Source: Minisyncoccota bacterium
Lineage (GTDB): Bacteria; Patescibacteria; Microgenomatia; UBA1400; PJMF01
Length of the DNA stretch: 64,000 bases
Assembly: GCA_012515515.1 (NCBI GenBank)
Contig: JAAYYE010000011.1
Span: 1-64,000, forward strand
Direction: 5' to 3'
How positions within the stretch are numbered: position 1 is the stretch's first letter; every line of letters begins with the position of its first letter. This document shows, in pieces, positions 30,855 to 41,801 of the stretch. A program made the translations under genes and the position numbers. The notes beneath the pieces were generated by a model that saw nothing but the letters and a program-made list of their open reading frames with translations, had not been told where the DNA came from and ran no database searches.

Positions 30855-33800
30855 ATGAAAAAACGCACCCGCGCTCTCTTTCTTAAAGTAATTACTTTTT
30901 TCCAAATTTTCTCTCTCATTTTTCAACCCCTAAGCTTATTATCTTTGTTAGTACTTGATCCTGTCGTGGCAAGAGCTCAAGATGAAGTTGTACTTGAGGA
31001 GCAGATTTCTGTAGAGCCAATGGCAGAAGCCAATGTTCAAGCAGAATCAGTAGTGGATGAAGATGCCGAAGAGATCATTGAGCATGAAGACGCAGATGAT
31101 GATCTAATAGATATTGAAGAAGATCTTGAAGAAGAATCTGAAGAAGAGTCTGAAGAAATTCCAGAAGAAATTCTGCCAGTGGCAGATGAAGAAGAGCCTA
31201 GCGAGGATGATGCTAGTGCTGAAGCAGATCTAGAATTATCAATCCCAGAACCAACTTTAACTTTAATTCCTACCCCGATGCCAACAGAGTCAGTAGCTGA
31301 AAGTAAGGAAGACAATTCTTTAATGCTGGGTGATTTTATGTTTAGTTTAAATTCCGAAGGAGCAGGAGAATACACTATTTCTGGTACTAGTGGTATTTGG
31401 ACATCAACAAGTAATAATAACATCGTTAGTGGTAGAAATACTAACTATATAAAATGGCCAACATCTGGTAATCAAAGTGGTCTTCGCTTTACAGGGGTTA
31501 GTAGCTTTAACTTTAACGAAGAGCAGACTTTTTCTCTAGGTAAGTTGGAGCATTTTAACTATCCTGTAAGTAGTGCAATAACGAAAGCTACTCTTAGTGT
31601 GGATATAAATATATCTAATCCTAACTTAGGTACAAAAACTTTCGAATTTGAAATGCTTATTGATGAAACTGATAATGTTGCTGGGAGATGTCCTAGTTGG
31701 CATACGTATGGCCACCCCGCCTGTGATGACAAAATTACTTTTCCCACATCATACGCTAAACAAACCTTTGACATGGGTGGGAAAAAATATACATTAGAGA
31801 TAACAGGATTTATTAATTCTTCTGGAACTAAGGTTAATGAATTTATTACAGAAGAGAGCAAAACAAATGAGGCTACATTAGTTGGTAAGCTAACATCTGT
31901 AGATTCCGAGGTAGCTATTTGTCATGCAACTGGAGATGAATCTAATCCTTATCAAAAAATTACTGGTGTTGATGCAAATGCTACTGTAGGTGATCATGAT
32001 AGTGACAATGGAGATGCTTGGTATCCTGGGATTACTGGAACTTGGGGCGATATTATTCCTAGATTTTTGTATTTTGATGGAAGCGGTAATATTCAAGCAT
32101 ATGAAGGAAAAAATAATGATGAATACGGTCTTTCCCTTTTAGCAAATAATTGTGAACTTCCTAGTGGAGAAATTGAAGTAAAAAAGGTTACTGTTCCAGA
32201 GGGAAACAACACATCTTTTGGTGTTACTGGAACTGGTGTAGCTTCTATTTCTAACTCTCCAGTTACATTTATAGATGGAAATACAGGAACTATTTCAGCG
32301 ACAGAGTCAAAAACATTCAAAGTATATCCAGGTAAATATTCATTTACTGAAACTCTACCCAGTGGTTGGATACAAACAGGTAATACTTGTAATAATATTG
32401 AAATTGAAAATGATGATGAAAAGTCTTGTACTATTACAAATACTCTTCAGCACGGAACATTAACACTCGTTAAAAAAGTTGTTAACAATAATGGGGGACA
32501 ATCATTAGCCTCTGCTTGGACATTATCTGCTATTGGAAGTGAGGAAAACTTAAGTGGTAAAGGAACTCAAGATCAAAATGAAAATAAAGCCGTACTGGAA
32601 CTAAAAAATGTTAAAGCAGGAACATATACTCTCTCAGAAGCAGGTCCTGCTGGATATGGTGCAAGTGATTGGAGTTGTAAAGATGATGATACAGGAAATG
32701 ATGTAGCTCACCCAGTTACATTAGCAGGAGGCCAAAAAGTCACCTGTGCTATTACTAATGATGATATTCAACCTAAGCTTACTGTGACAAAAATAGTTGA
32801 AGGTGGAAATAAAAATGTAAGTGATTTTAAACTCTATGTCGGAAACACTGAAGTAACTAGTGGTCAGCAAACAGGGTTTAATGCAGGAACATATACTGTT
32901 AGAGAAGATACCGATTTAGATTATAAATCTGTCATAGGAGATGATTGTGCTTCAAATGGCAGTATTACTCTAGCCCCAGGAGATGTTAAAGAGTGTACTA
33001 TTACTAATACTAGAAAAACTGGACAAGTCTCCTTTACTAAAAATGTCACATACGGTGATGCACAACCAAGCAATTGGTCTTTTGCTGTGTATAAAGAAGG
33101 TGTGTTGGTGGGTACGTATGATCACAATAGTTCAGTGGCATTAGCTACAGGAGTATATACAGTACAAGAAGTGGGTTCCACTTCTTCTTTACCTTACTAT
33201 TTAGATAGTATAGGAGGGACAGCATGTAGTGGAACTGTTTTATCTGGAGTTGCACAACTTACAGTAACAGAAAGTGGAGGTACCTGTATATTTGGAAACT
33301 CAAAGAAACCTCAGCTTACTGTTATCAAAGTAGTAGAGCCTACGGATAGTACAGATATCTTTGGTTTTACAATAACTGAAAGTGATGAAGATATAAGTGA
33401 ATTTACTTTAGGTCATAGCGAACCAAAAACTGTAGATGTTATGCCTGGTTCATACACTATTACAGAAACAGGAGCTACAGGATACAGTACTAAAATAGAG
33501 TGTACTGATGATCTAATTCCTACTTTTGCTACTGCACGCACTATTTCATTAAATGCAACAGAAAATAAATTCTGTAAATTTACTAATACAAAATTAGGTT
33601 CTATCTCTGGAACTAAATGGAACGACATAAATGGTGATGGAATTAAAGATGAGGGAGAAGAAGCTGTAGAAGGAGTACAGATTTGTATAGATGCAAATGC
33701 AAATAGTGTTTGTAATGAGGGTGAGGTTTCTGTAGCTACAGATGCTTCTGGAAGCTATACTTTTTCTAACCTCTTACCTGGTTCATATACCATTATTGAA

Positions 33801-36800
33801 ACACTTAATTCGGGTTGGGAGCAGACATATCCAGCAGGAAGCCATACGGTTGTACTCTCGGCTGGAGAGGTTGAGACTGATCATAATTTTGGCAACTGGA
33901 AACTTAAACCAGGAATTAATGTGGTTAAAAAATCAACCACAGAATTTGTTACGGATGCCGGTCAAGTAGTGCCATATACTTTTACTGTTACTAACATTGG
34001 AAATCAGATTTTAACCGGAATTACTGTTTTAGATCTAAACTGTGATGTTGCACCTGCTTATCAGTCAGGTGATACAAACGAAGATAGCGAGCTTAATTTA
34101 AACGAAACTTGGATTTACACCTGTAGTCACACTGTCACTCAAGATGAAGTTGATGTTGGTGGCGAGCTTCATAACAAGGTCACTGTCGATTCTAGCGAAT
34201 CAGAACCTGAAGAAGATGAGAAAGATATTCCGATCACACAAAGTCCTAAACTATCTATAGAAAAGACTGGAGTATTTGATGATGGAACTGATGGCATTAC
34301 AAATCCAGGAGATTTAATTACCTACACCTTTAAGGTAACGAATACGGGTAATCTTACTTTAACGGGAATAACTGTTACAGACCCATTACTAGGAGGTGCT
34401 ATTACATCTTGTTCAGCTACCGTTCTAGCAGTAGGTGCAGATATGACCTGTACAGCAACTTATGCAATTACCCAAGCAGATATTGATGCGGGTAAAGTAG
34501 ATAACACAGCAATTGCAGATTCAGAAGAATCAGAAGAAGCAAAAGATGATGAAACAGTTGAATTAGAACAAAGTCCTGAATTATCTATAGTTAAAACAGC
34601 AAATCCTATTACATACAACAAGGTTGGAGATAAGATATCTTACAGTTATGTTGTAACCAACACAGGTAATGTTACCTTAAAAGGCCCATTTACTGTTACA
34701 GATGACAAAACAGATACGAGCTGTCCAGAACCAGAAAGTTTAGCACCAAACGGATCTATTACTTGTGGTGCAACTTATACTATCACTCAGGCGGATCTTG
34801 AGAGCCAATCGGTTACCAATATTGCATTTGCTTCCAATGATAAAGTAACTTCTGATAAAGATAGTGCAACAGTAACTTCTGTAGCAGGAAAAATAATAAT
34901 TGAAAAACAAACTCTTCCTGATGGATCTGCAGAATCATTTGAATTTAATCCAACTTGGAGTGAAAGTAACTTTAATCTAACAGATGGAGAGAAAAACGAA
35001 AGCGGATGGTTAGCTGCAGGCACATATTCAGTTTCAGAAATTGTCCCAAGTGGTTGGCAATTAACTGATATTGAGTGTGATAGTGAAAACACTACATCTA
35101 CTGTAGGTTACAATACAAACTCTGCTAATATAACTCTTGGAAATAGTGATATTGTAACATGTGTATTCACTAACTCTAAAAAAGGTACTCTTACAGTAAT
35201 TAAGGATGATAATATCGATAGTGGTCAAGAATTTACATTCTACGCATTACAAGGAGGAGCACAGAGAGAAACCCGATTCACCCTGTCTGATGATGGAAGT
35301 AATAATGCTGAAAAGAATAGCAAAACATTTGTAGGATTAGTATCTATTCCATACAAAGTAAGAGAAGTTGTTCCAACAGGATGGAGTGCATCTTTGGTAA
35401 GCTGTACATCTAACAATCCAATGCCTAACCCAGATAACAGCTTGGGAACCGGAGAAATGAGTATTTCATTAAGACCAGGTGAAAATATTATCTGTACCTT
35501 CATAAATACTCGAGACACAGGTTCTATAAAAGTAAATAAATATACAGATATAAATGGAGATGGTGATTGGAATGATAGAAACGAAAAAGATAATTCTAAT
35601 GCAAATAAATTAGGATTTAGATGGAGTATAGATGGTGGAGACGAGAATAAAATGGGAGATAAAGTATCTGGTATACATACAGGAACATATTCAATAACGG
35701 AATCAATGCCCGATGGCTATCACTTCGTTTCTTGGTACTATACTAAGGAAAATGGCAAATCCTGTACTAATCCAAATGGAACAACTTTTCCTTCTTCACT
35801 TGATGTTACAAAGGGAAACACAACTGAAATCACAATGTGTAATGTAAGAGATACGGGTACGGTTACCATTATTAAAAATTCTGTCAATGAAAGTGGACAA
35901 GACTTTTACTTTAAGACAGATTTCCCTTCTGGAGGATTTTTCTTAGAAGATGATGGGCGTGATAATCATGGAACTCCCAATCAAAGAACATTTACCCTGC
36001 CAACGGGTGAGTATTATGTCGATGAAAGAGAATATACTGGTTGGCAATTAACTGATCTGGATTGTGAGGGAGATGCTGAGTCTGTAGTTGATTTGGCTAC
36101 GGGACGAGTAGATATCAACTTACAGGCCAATGAAGAGATTACCTGTACCTTTACCAATACCCAATTAGCAAAAATTTGGGGATATAAATATAATGATAAA
36201 AATGGCAACGGCTCTTGGAATTTGGGTGAATGGGGTTTGGGTAACTGGAGAATCTTTTTAGATGAGAATGGTAATGGGATATATAACAAGCCAGAAGCCA
36301 GTACCCTCACCAGCAATTTCCCACTGTTACTCACTTTGGGATATTACCAATTCGACAATCTATTACCAGGAGATTATACAGTCTGTGAAACACAAAAAGC
36401 TGGCTGGAGCAATACAAGTCCGCTTTGTAGAACCATCACTTTAAAGCCTGGTGAAATTGCTAATGTGAATTTCTTCAATATTCAGTATGGGCAGTTAAGC
36501 GTGCACAAGTATTATGACCAGAATGGTGATGGACTTTTAGACGAGGGCGAGCAAGGATTAGAAGGCTGGGAGATGAATGTCTACAAAGGTAATAATTGTT
36601 GGGGCGAGCCAATGGCTAGTGATCTTACTAATGATCATGGTTATGCAGTCTTTGAAAACTTAGTGCCTGGACAATACTCTGTTAAGGAAACTCTAGAGGA
36701 TGGTTGGGAAACAACCAGCGATGTTTGTACTACTATAAAAGTGGACCCAGCAAGCCATAAAACTGTTGATATTGGCAATCGATTGATCGATAGTCAATTA

Positions 36801-38414
36801 ATGATCGAAAAAACCAACGATGCTTGGCCAAACGATCAAGAAATTGGTGACGAGGTGACTTATACCATTAAACTTATGGCAACTGATGGCCCGGTTTATG
36901 ATGTGTCACTCTTTGATTTACCACCGCATGCTTTTAGCTATGTGGCAGGTAGTTATACGGCTGACTCTTCGATTGCTGGTGATTTAAGTCTCTCTGAACC
37001 CAATTATGCTTCGCCAGGAGAATGGCAGCTAGGTGATTTAGCCAAAGACGAAATTGTCACCGTGAGCTATAAAGCGATTATTGGTGATGAGGCTGACGCG
37101 GGTATTTACCCAGATGCAGCTTGGGCTACTGGCACTAGCGCTGAAGCTCAATATTTTGGGAAAAAAGCAGATTTATTAGCTTTGTCTGATCCAGACTTTA
37201 AGGCTGATAATGGTGAAGTGGCTTTCCTAGGTGAGCAGGGTCATTATGGCGAAGAGCATTTTGTTGGCACTCGGGTGGCAGTGGTCACTGATGAGACGCC
37301 AAGCGCTAAATACAAGGTTGAGAAGATTAAAGAAAAAGAGGGCGCAGTGCTCGGTGCGATTTTACCAGCAACTGGTGCCAACTTCTGGCTCAGCCTCTTA
37401 GCCATAATAAGTATTTTAACTGGTACGGGCTTACTCTTAGTGCCCAATCGTAAGCGTCGCCAAGGAAAGGTGCTAATGATGCTTTTAATGCTAGGTTTAG
37501 GCTTATTAATGGCCAAACCAGTTCAAGCGCTAACCTCAGTTAGACTGGCTCAGCCATATAATAGCAGTGCTGAGCTTGATCAAGATGCGATCACTAATCA
37601 AGACGAATTCCGCATTGATTTTGTGATCCTCAATACTGATGGTGCAAGTCTTACTGCTCAATGTCAGCAACAAGAAGATGGTGGAGCTTGGACTAATATT
37701 GACACTGTTTATACGGCGAAAGCTGGCGGCAATTCTGGTTATTGTGAGGCTAAAGATTTAGCTAACAGCAGCCAATATGCTTTCCGAGTCTTAACTAGCG
37801 ACGGAGAAGAAAGTCAAAGCGTCAAGGTTGGTCTAGAAACCGATCGTCCTAAAAAACCAGTCAGTTACGAGAAGCATGAAATCAGTTCTTGTAAATATGA
37901 AATTAAATTTAAAACGGCTGATGATGGACGAACCAGCAAGGTTGAGGTCTATCGTAGCGATGACAATGTTTCATTTACTGCTAAAGCCAGTAGTCGCATT
38001 AAAACGATTACGATTGGCTCAGATGAAAAACACAGTTTTGAAACAACTCGACCTGATTGCGACAAAGATTATTATTATGCTATTCGCGCTTTTGACCAGT
38101 ATGGCAACGCCTCAGACTTAGTTGGTGATCGGGAAGTGAAGACGGTCATTGTTGAAGGCACTGAAGCAGAAGAAGCAGGCGCTCTTGCAGTCACTGAAAC
38201 CGTCGTTTTAGACGGAGATGTAGGTGATGCTGGCGTCCTCAGCGAAGGTTTACTTGGCGAAGAAGTGGCAGAAGACGAAAAAGGGACAATTTTAGGCATA
38301 GATACAGAAAGTCTAGTGTCCTTTTTAACCAAAGTTGCTTTACCAATTTTAGTCTTTGTTACCATCGCGATTTTAGTTTATCGCTTGGTCATTGCGAAGC
38401 GTAATGAAAAATAA
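30855..38414 (+). CDS. Giant multi-domain LPXTG surface protein
   Basis: About 2,519 residues. A signal peptide (to about residue 43, ending VARAQ) and a Glu/Asp-rich stretch are followed by an N-terminal domain of about 250 residues. Many prealbumin-like (SpaA/Cna-B-type) repeats come next (PGTYTLSE-like ends, CTITNT), with SdrD-type SGTKWNDINGDGIKDEGE blocks and DUF11-like YTFKVTNTGNLTLTGITVTD repeats. LPATG lies at 2170-2174, with a membrane helix and RKRR after it, the sortase signal. Unusually the frame continues: a second signal-like helix, a fibronectin-like domain and a terminal helix. ATG 30855 follows AAAAGG. The sortase gene overlaps the 3' end. Function is probably adhesion or fibre-like surface display. 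Confidence 0.88.
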   Translation: MKKRTRALFLKVITFFQIFSLIFQPLSLLSLLVLDPVVARAQDEVVLEEQISVEPMAEANVQAESVVDEDAEEIIEHEDADDDLIDIEEDLEEESEEESEEIPEEILPVADEEEPSEDDASAEADLELSIPEPTLTLIPTPMPTESVAESKEDNSLMLGDFMFSLNSEGAGEYTISGTSGIWTSTSNNNIVSGRNTNYIKWPTSGNQSGLRFTGVSSFNFNEEQTFSLGKLEHFNYPVSSAITKATLSVDINISNPNLGTKTFEFEMLIDETDNVAGRCPSWHTYGHPACDDKITFPTSYAKQTFDMGGKKYTLEITGFINSSGTKVNEFITEESKTNEATLVGKLTSVDSEVAICHATGDESNPYQKITGVDANATVGDHDSDNGDAWYPGITGTWGDIIPRFLYFDGSGNIQAYEGKNNDEYGLSLLANNCELPSGEIEVKKVTVPEGNNTSFGVTGTGVASISNSPVTFIDGNTGTISATESKTFKVYPGKYSFTETLPSGWIQTGNTCNNIEIENDDEKSCTITNTLQHGTLTLVKKVVNNNGGQSLASAWTLSAIGSEENLSGKGTQDQNENKAVLELKNVKAGTYTLSEAGPAGYGASDWSCKDDDTGNDVAHPVTLAGGQKVTCAITNDDIQPKLTVTKIVEGGNKNVSDFKLYVGNTEVTSGQQTGFNAGTYTVREDTDLDYKSVIGDDCASNGSITLAPGDVKECTITNTRKTGQVSFTKNVTYGDAQPSNWSFAVYKEGVLVGTYDHNSSVALATGVYTVQEVGSTSSLPYYLDSIGGTACSGTVLSGVAQLTVTESGGTCIFGNSKKPQLTVIKVVEPTDSTDIFGFTITESDEDISEFTLGHSEPKTVDVMPGSYTITETGATGYSTKIECTDDLIPTFATARTISLNATENKFCKFTNTKLGSISGTKWNDINGDGIKDEGEEAVEGVQICIDANANSVCNEGEVSVATDASGSYTFSNLLPGSYTIIETLNSGWEQTYPAGSHTVVLSAGEVETDHNFGNWKLKPGINVVKKSTTEFVTDAGQVVPYTFTVTNIGNQILTGITVLDLNCDVAPAYQSGDTNEDSELNLNETWIYTCSHTVTQDEVDVGGELHNKVTVDSSESEPEEDEKDIPITQSPKLSIEKTGVFDDGTDGITNPGDLITYTFKVTNTGNLTLTGITVTDPLLGGAITSCSATVLAVGADMTCTATYAITQADIDAGKVDNTAIADSEESEEAKDDETVELEQSPELSIVKTANPITYNKVGDKISYSYVVTNTGNVTLKGPFTVTDDKTDTSCPEPESLAPNGSITCGATYTITQADLESQSVTNIAFASNDKVTSDKDSATVTSVAGKIIIEKQTLPDGSAESFEFNPTWSESNFNLTDGEKNESGWLAAGTYSVSEIVPSGWQLTDIECDSENTTSTVGYNTNSANITLGNSDIVTCVFTNSKKGTLTVIKDDNIDSGQEFTFYALQGGAQRETRFTLSDDGSNNAEKNSKTFVGLVSIPYKVREVVPTGWSASLVSCTSNNPMPNPDNSLGTGEMSISLRPGENIICTFINTRDTGSIKVNKYTDINGDGDWNDRNEKDNSNANKLGFRWSIDGGDENKMGDKVSGIHTGTYSITESMPDGYHFVSWYYTKENGKSCTNPNGTTFPSSLDVTKGNTTEITMCNVRDTGTVTIIKNSVNESGQDFYFKTDFPSGGFFLEDDGRDNHGTPNQRTFTLPTGEYYVDEREYTGWQLTDLDCEGDAESVVDLATGRVDINLQANEEITCTFTNTQLAKIWGYKYNDKNGNGSWNLGEWGLGNWRIFLDENGNGIYNKPEASTLTSNFPLLLTLGYYQFDNLLPGDYTVCETQKAGWSNTSPLCRTITLKPGEIANVNFFNIQYGQLSVHKYYDQNGDGLLDEGEQGLEGWEMNVYKGNNCWGEPMASDLTNDHGYAVFENLVPGQYSVKETLEDGWETTSDVCTTIKVDPASHKTVDIGNRLIDSQLMIEKTNDAWPNDQEIGDEVTYTIKLMATDGPVYDVSLFDLPPHAFSYVAGSYTADSSIAGDLSLSEPNYASPGEWQLGDLAKDEIVTVSYKAIIGDEADAGIYPDAAWATGTSAEAQYFGKKADLLALSDPDFKADNGEVAFLGEQGHYGEEHFVGTRVAVVTDETPSAKYKVEKIKEKEGAVLGAILPATGANFWLSLLAIISILTGTGLLLVPNRKRRQGKVLMMLLMLGLGLLMAKPVQALTSVRLAQPYNSSAELDQDAITNQDEFRIDFVILNTDGASLTAQCQQQEDGGAWTNIDTVYTAKAGGNSGYCEAKDLANSSQYAFRVLTSDGEESQSVKVGLETDRPKKPVSYEKHEISSCKYEIKFKTADDGRTSKVEVYRSDDNVSFTAKASSRIKTITIGSDEKHSFETTRPDCDKDYYYAIRAFDQYGNASDLVGDREVKTVIVEGTEAEEAGALAVTETVVLDGDVGDAGVLSEGLLGEEVAEDEKGTILGIDTESLVSFLTKVALPILVFVTIAILVYRLVIAKRNEK
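37476..38414 (+). other. Possible internal translation start giving a 312-residue membrane protein
   Basis: Within the giant ORF, an ATG at 37476 is preceded at 5 nt by AAGGAAAGG and opens with a good signal peptide (MMLLMLGLGLLMAKPVQA). A fibronectin-like domain and a C-terminal anchor follow. It looks like an independent gene fused in frame to the sorting signal of the upstream one. Whether it is also translated separately is inferred. Confidence 0.45.
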
Positions 38415-39030
38415 AAAAGCTTGCCCTAAGCTAAGGCTGGTTTTGGCCAGCCTGTTGATTATCGCTGGGTTAACGATTTTACTGGTGGCTTATGGGCCAA
38501 TTTTAGTGGCTGAACTGCGCTTTGTTTTTCGCCAGCGTAATTCTCAATTAATTGACAATGGTCAAGCTAGCTCTCAATTTACCGAAATCAAGCCTGTCGA
38601 CGAGGACTTTAGCATCGTAATTCCCAAGATTAATGTGAATGCCGCCATCGTCCAAGATGTTGATCCTTATAGTTCTTTTGAGTATCAGCGGCAGTTGGCT
38701 AAGGGTGTGGCTCATGCGGCAGGCACCGCTTTGCCCGATGAGGAGCGCAGTATGTTTTTGTTTGCTCATGCTAGTGGCGATATTTTGATGGCGCGCCGCT
38801 ATAATTCAGTGTTTTATTTGTTGAACAAATTGGAGGCGGGCGACCAGCTGCTGATTTACTATCGCGGCGCGCCCTATCACTACCAAGTTATCTCTAGTAA
38901 AGAGGTTGCTCCTGATGCTATTGCTTATTTAGAAAACAATGATGAAAGTGATCTAATTTTAATGACTTGTACGCCTCCTGGAACTACTTGGCGTCGCTTA
39001 TTGGTTTTTGCTGATAAAATTTCTCCCTAG
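38404..39030 (+). CDS. Sortase (class D/E-like)
   Basis: This membrane-anchored transpeptidase cleaves LPXTG-type signals. An N-terminal helix (LVLASLLIIAGLTILLVAYG) anchors it. The sortase core holds the catalytic His in MFLFAHASGD (about 118), the Cys in LILMTCTPPG (about 192) and the Arg in WRRLLVFA (about 200). At 208 residues the length is typical. The start overlaps the end of the giant LPATG gene by 11 nt, so substrate and enzyme are translationally coupled. Its 3' end overlaps the convergent ATPase gene by 33 nt. Confidence 0.92.
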   Translation: MKNKKACPKLRLVLASLLIIAGLTILLVAYGPILVAELRFVFRQRNSQLIDNGQASSQFTEIKPVDEDFSIVIPKINVNAAIVQDVDPYSSFEYQRQLAKGVAHAAGTALPDEERSMFLFAHASGDILMARRYNSVFYLLNKLEAGDQLLIYYRGAPYHYQVISSKEVAPDAIAYLENNDESDLILMTCTPPGTTWRRLLVFADKISP

Positions 39031-41712
39031 TTTATAAAGCTCGCCAACAACTAACACCAAGCTCGATAAAAGAAGGGCTCTAATCACTTCTACACTACTT
39101 AGATTGGTAAATCTTAGAAGGCTAGCCATAAAACTATTGCTTATGGCAAAATATAATAGTCCTAGGGAGGCTAGTACAGCTATTACTAAGGATTTATTGC
39201 TGAAAAAACCAATGCTAAATACAGATCGATCTAGAGAGCGCATATTAAAAATATTCACCAACTGAGTTAAACAAAGTACTAGGAAGGCTCCTGTTCTAGC
39301 TTTTTCTACGCCCTGAGGTAGCAAATCAATAAACATCCAGAGGGAACTGGCAACCATACACAACATAATTGGTGTTAAAAATCCCAGCATTTTTACTGAT
39401 AAGATATTTTCATCTTTGGCTCTTGGCTTTTGATTTAAAACATCACCGTGTCCTGGTTCGACTGCTAAGGGCATATCAATCAATCCATCGGTTACCAAGT
39501 TAACCCATAAAATTTGTGAGGCAAGTAGGGGCAGTGGTAATCCAAAGACGATAGAAATCATGATTACTAGATATTCAGCTAAATTTGTTGTAATTAAAAA
39601 GGCGCTAGCTTGTCTGATGTTATTAAAAACTACTCTGCCTTCTTCAACTGCATCAATTAGAGAAGCAAAATTATCATCGGCTAAAACAATATCACTTGCT
39701 TCTTTCGCAACATCGGTCCCTATTTGGCCCATGGCTATGCCAATATTGGCTTTTTTAAGGGCTAGAACATCGTTAACACCATCGCCAGTCATGGCTACGA
39801 TGTGTCCAAGTTCTTGCAATCTCTCTAAAATCCTTAGTTTCATTTTGGGTGTTAAGCGTGCAAAAACAGAAACTTGTTCAATTGCTTGATCAAACTCTTG
39901 GCAGCTTAATTTTTCTAAATCAGCTTCAGTCATCACTAAGGAAAATTCAGTGCTTACTTCTTTTTCGTCAATAATCCCAACTTGCTTGGCAATTGCTAAG
40001 GCTGTTTCTTTATGATCGCCAGTTTTCATAATGACTCTGACGCCAGCTTTTTTGGCTTTTTTAATTGCTTCAGCAACGCCTTTGCGAGGAGGATCAATCA
40101 TGCCGACAAAGCCAACAAAGACTAAATTATTGAGTGAATTGGTTGAAAGCTTGGCAGTTTCTTCGTTGCTTTTTTTATAAGCATGAGCAATGACCCTCAT
40201 GGCTTGGGTAGAAAACTCTTTGACTTTTTCTAACAACAGTTCCTTATCTTTTGCGTTGAGTTCAATGACTTCTTTATTTAGCAATTGTTTATGACACAGT
40301 TTAATAATTGATTCTGGAGCGCCACTCACATAGATTTCTTTTGTGTCATTTTCTTCTATGAGTATTGCTTTTAACTTTAAATCCTGGTCAAAGGGTAATT
40401 GGTGTTCGATTTCAATTTTTTTTAATTGTTCGTTTAATTGGGCTTTATAGCTGAGCACAGTTGCAGCTCCATCAGTAGGATCACCACTAATTTGGTAATC
40501 GGGCTTATTTTTAGTACCTTTATTAATTAAGCGAGCACGACTGTTGAGGCCGGCAATTGATATTAACTTTTTTAGGGCAAAATTATTTTGTGGATTAACA
40601 GCTTCTCCTTTTTTGAAAAATTTTCCTACTGGATTCCAGCCTGAGCCAGACACAGAAACAACTTGATTGTTTAGATAAATTTCTGTGATAGTCATGCTGT
40701 TTTGCGTGAGGGTGCCGGTTTTATCGGTGGCAATAATATCGGTGACGCTTAGGGTTTCAGTGGCTGGTAGAGATCGAATAATGGCATTTTTTTTGGCCAT
40801 TCTTCTGGCTCCAAAAGCTAATACAATAATGAGAATGATTGGTAGTCCTTCAGGAATGCCAGCCACCAAAGACGCCACTGTAAAAGTAAAAACATCAGCA
40901 AAACTCATTTGCTTGGAAAAGTAGCTGGTGACTAAAATAAACAAGGCGCCAAAAATTGAAATCAACGACATTTGTTTTACTAAGCGTTCGGTTTTAATAT
41001 GAAAATGAGATTTTTCTTTTTTGATTTCTCCGAGAGTTTTAGCGATTTGCCCAAAGGCTGTCTGCACTCCTGTTTCAGTAACTAGGAATTTAGCAAAACC
41101 ACTGACCACAAAAGTGCTCATCCACACATAATTATGTCGATCTGCCAATGGGGTTTTGTGTTTTATGCTTTCTGTTGTTTTCTCTACGGCAAAGGATTCG
41201 CCTGTTAGTGAAGACTCAATCACTTGTAAATTGTGACTTTCTATTAAGCGACCGTCAGCGCCAACCTGATCGCCTTCTTCTAGTAAAACAATATCGCCAG
41301 GAACTAGGTCTATTGTTGCTAATTCAATTAATTGACCATCACGATAAACTTTACTAGTGTCAACAACAATTTTCTTCAATGATTCTATAGCTCGATTAGC
41401 TTTATATTCCTGAATAAAACCAATGACCACATCTGTTAATAGGGCAAAAATTATGAAATATGTATCAATTTTATGGTCGAGGAAATAGGTAATAATAGCC
41501 GCGCTCAGCAAAATAAAAAACAACAGATTGTTAATTTGATCCCAAAGCAGATTAAGAATTAAGTGCTTGGGTTTATTGTCTGTAATTTTATTGGGCCCGT
41601 ATTGTTTTTGGCGCTTGGAGGCTTCGACAGTGCTTAAACCATTAATTGGGTCAGTCTGCAGTTCTTCTAAAGCTTCTTGATAATCTACACTGTAATAGGG
41701 AATTTTTGGCAC
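38998..41712 (-). CDS. P-type cation-transporting ATPase (P2A, calcium-type)
   Basis: This ATP-driven membrane pump has 904 residues, full family length. Visible are the actuator motif SLTGES, the gate helix GIPEGLP, phosphorylation site DKTGTLT (about 330), nucleotide-binding KTGDHKETA-type sequence, the hinge MTGDGVNDVLALKKA, and ten membrane helices in the usual 2+2+6 arrangement. The N-terminal cation ATPase domain (EALEELQTDPINGLSTVEAS) is complete. PEGLP with membrane-helix residues favours calcium or another divalent ion. It is convergent with the sortase gene. Confidence 0.93.
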   Translation of the reverse strand: MPKIPYYSVDYQEALEELQTDPINGLSTVEASKRQKQYGPNKITDNKPKHLILNLLWDQINNLLFFILLSAAIITYFLDHKIDTYFIIFALLTDVVIGFIQEYKANRAIESLKKIVVDTSKVYRDGQLIELATIDLVPGDIVLLEEGDQVGADGRLIESHNLQVIESSLTGESFAVEKTTESIKHKTPLADRHNYVWMSTFVVSGFAKFLVTETGVQTAFGQIAKTLGEIKKEKSHFHIKTERLVKQMSLISIFGALFILVTSYFSKQMSFADVFTFTVASLVAGIPEGLPIILIIVLAFGARRMAKKNAIIRSLPATETLSVTDIIATDKTGTLTQNSMTITEIYLNNQVVSVSGSGWNPVGKFFKKGEAVNPQNNFALKKLISIAGLNSRARLINKGTKNKPDYQISGDPTDGAATVLSYKAQLNEQLKKIEIEHQLPFDQDLKLKAILIEENDTKEIYVSGAPESIIKLCHKQLLNKEVIELNAKDKELLLEKVKEFSTQAMRVIAHAYKKSNEETAKLSTNSLNNLVFVGFVGMIDPPRKGVAEAIKKAKKAGVRVIMKTGDHKETALAIAKQVGIIDEKEVSTEFSLVMTEADLEKLSCQEFDQAIEQVSVFARLTPKMKLRILERLQELGHIVAMTGDGVNDVLALKKANIGIAMGQIGTDVAKEASDIVLADDNFASLIDAVEEGRVVFNNIRQASAFLITTNLAEYLVIMISIVFGLPLPLLASQILWVNLVTDGLIDMPLAVEPGHGDVLNQKPRAKDENILSVKMLGFLTPIMLCMVASSLWMFIDLLPQGVEKARTGAFLVLCLTQLVNIFNMRSLDRSVFSIGFFSNKSLVIAVLASLGLLYFAISNSFMASLLRFTNLSSVEVIRALLLSSLVLVVGELYKLGRNFISKNQ

Positions 41713-41801
41713 AATAATTTAGTTTAACAAAATTATCAAGTTGCAACAAGCTTTTAGTCTAGTGTTTCTGTTCACTAACTGCTAAACTATAGCGGTTAAT
41801 T

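Noticed and set aside
31037..31423. Minus-strand Ser-rich ORF
   Set aside because: It mirrors the Glu/Asp-rich codons of the giant surface protein; no start signal.
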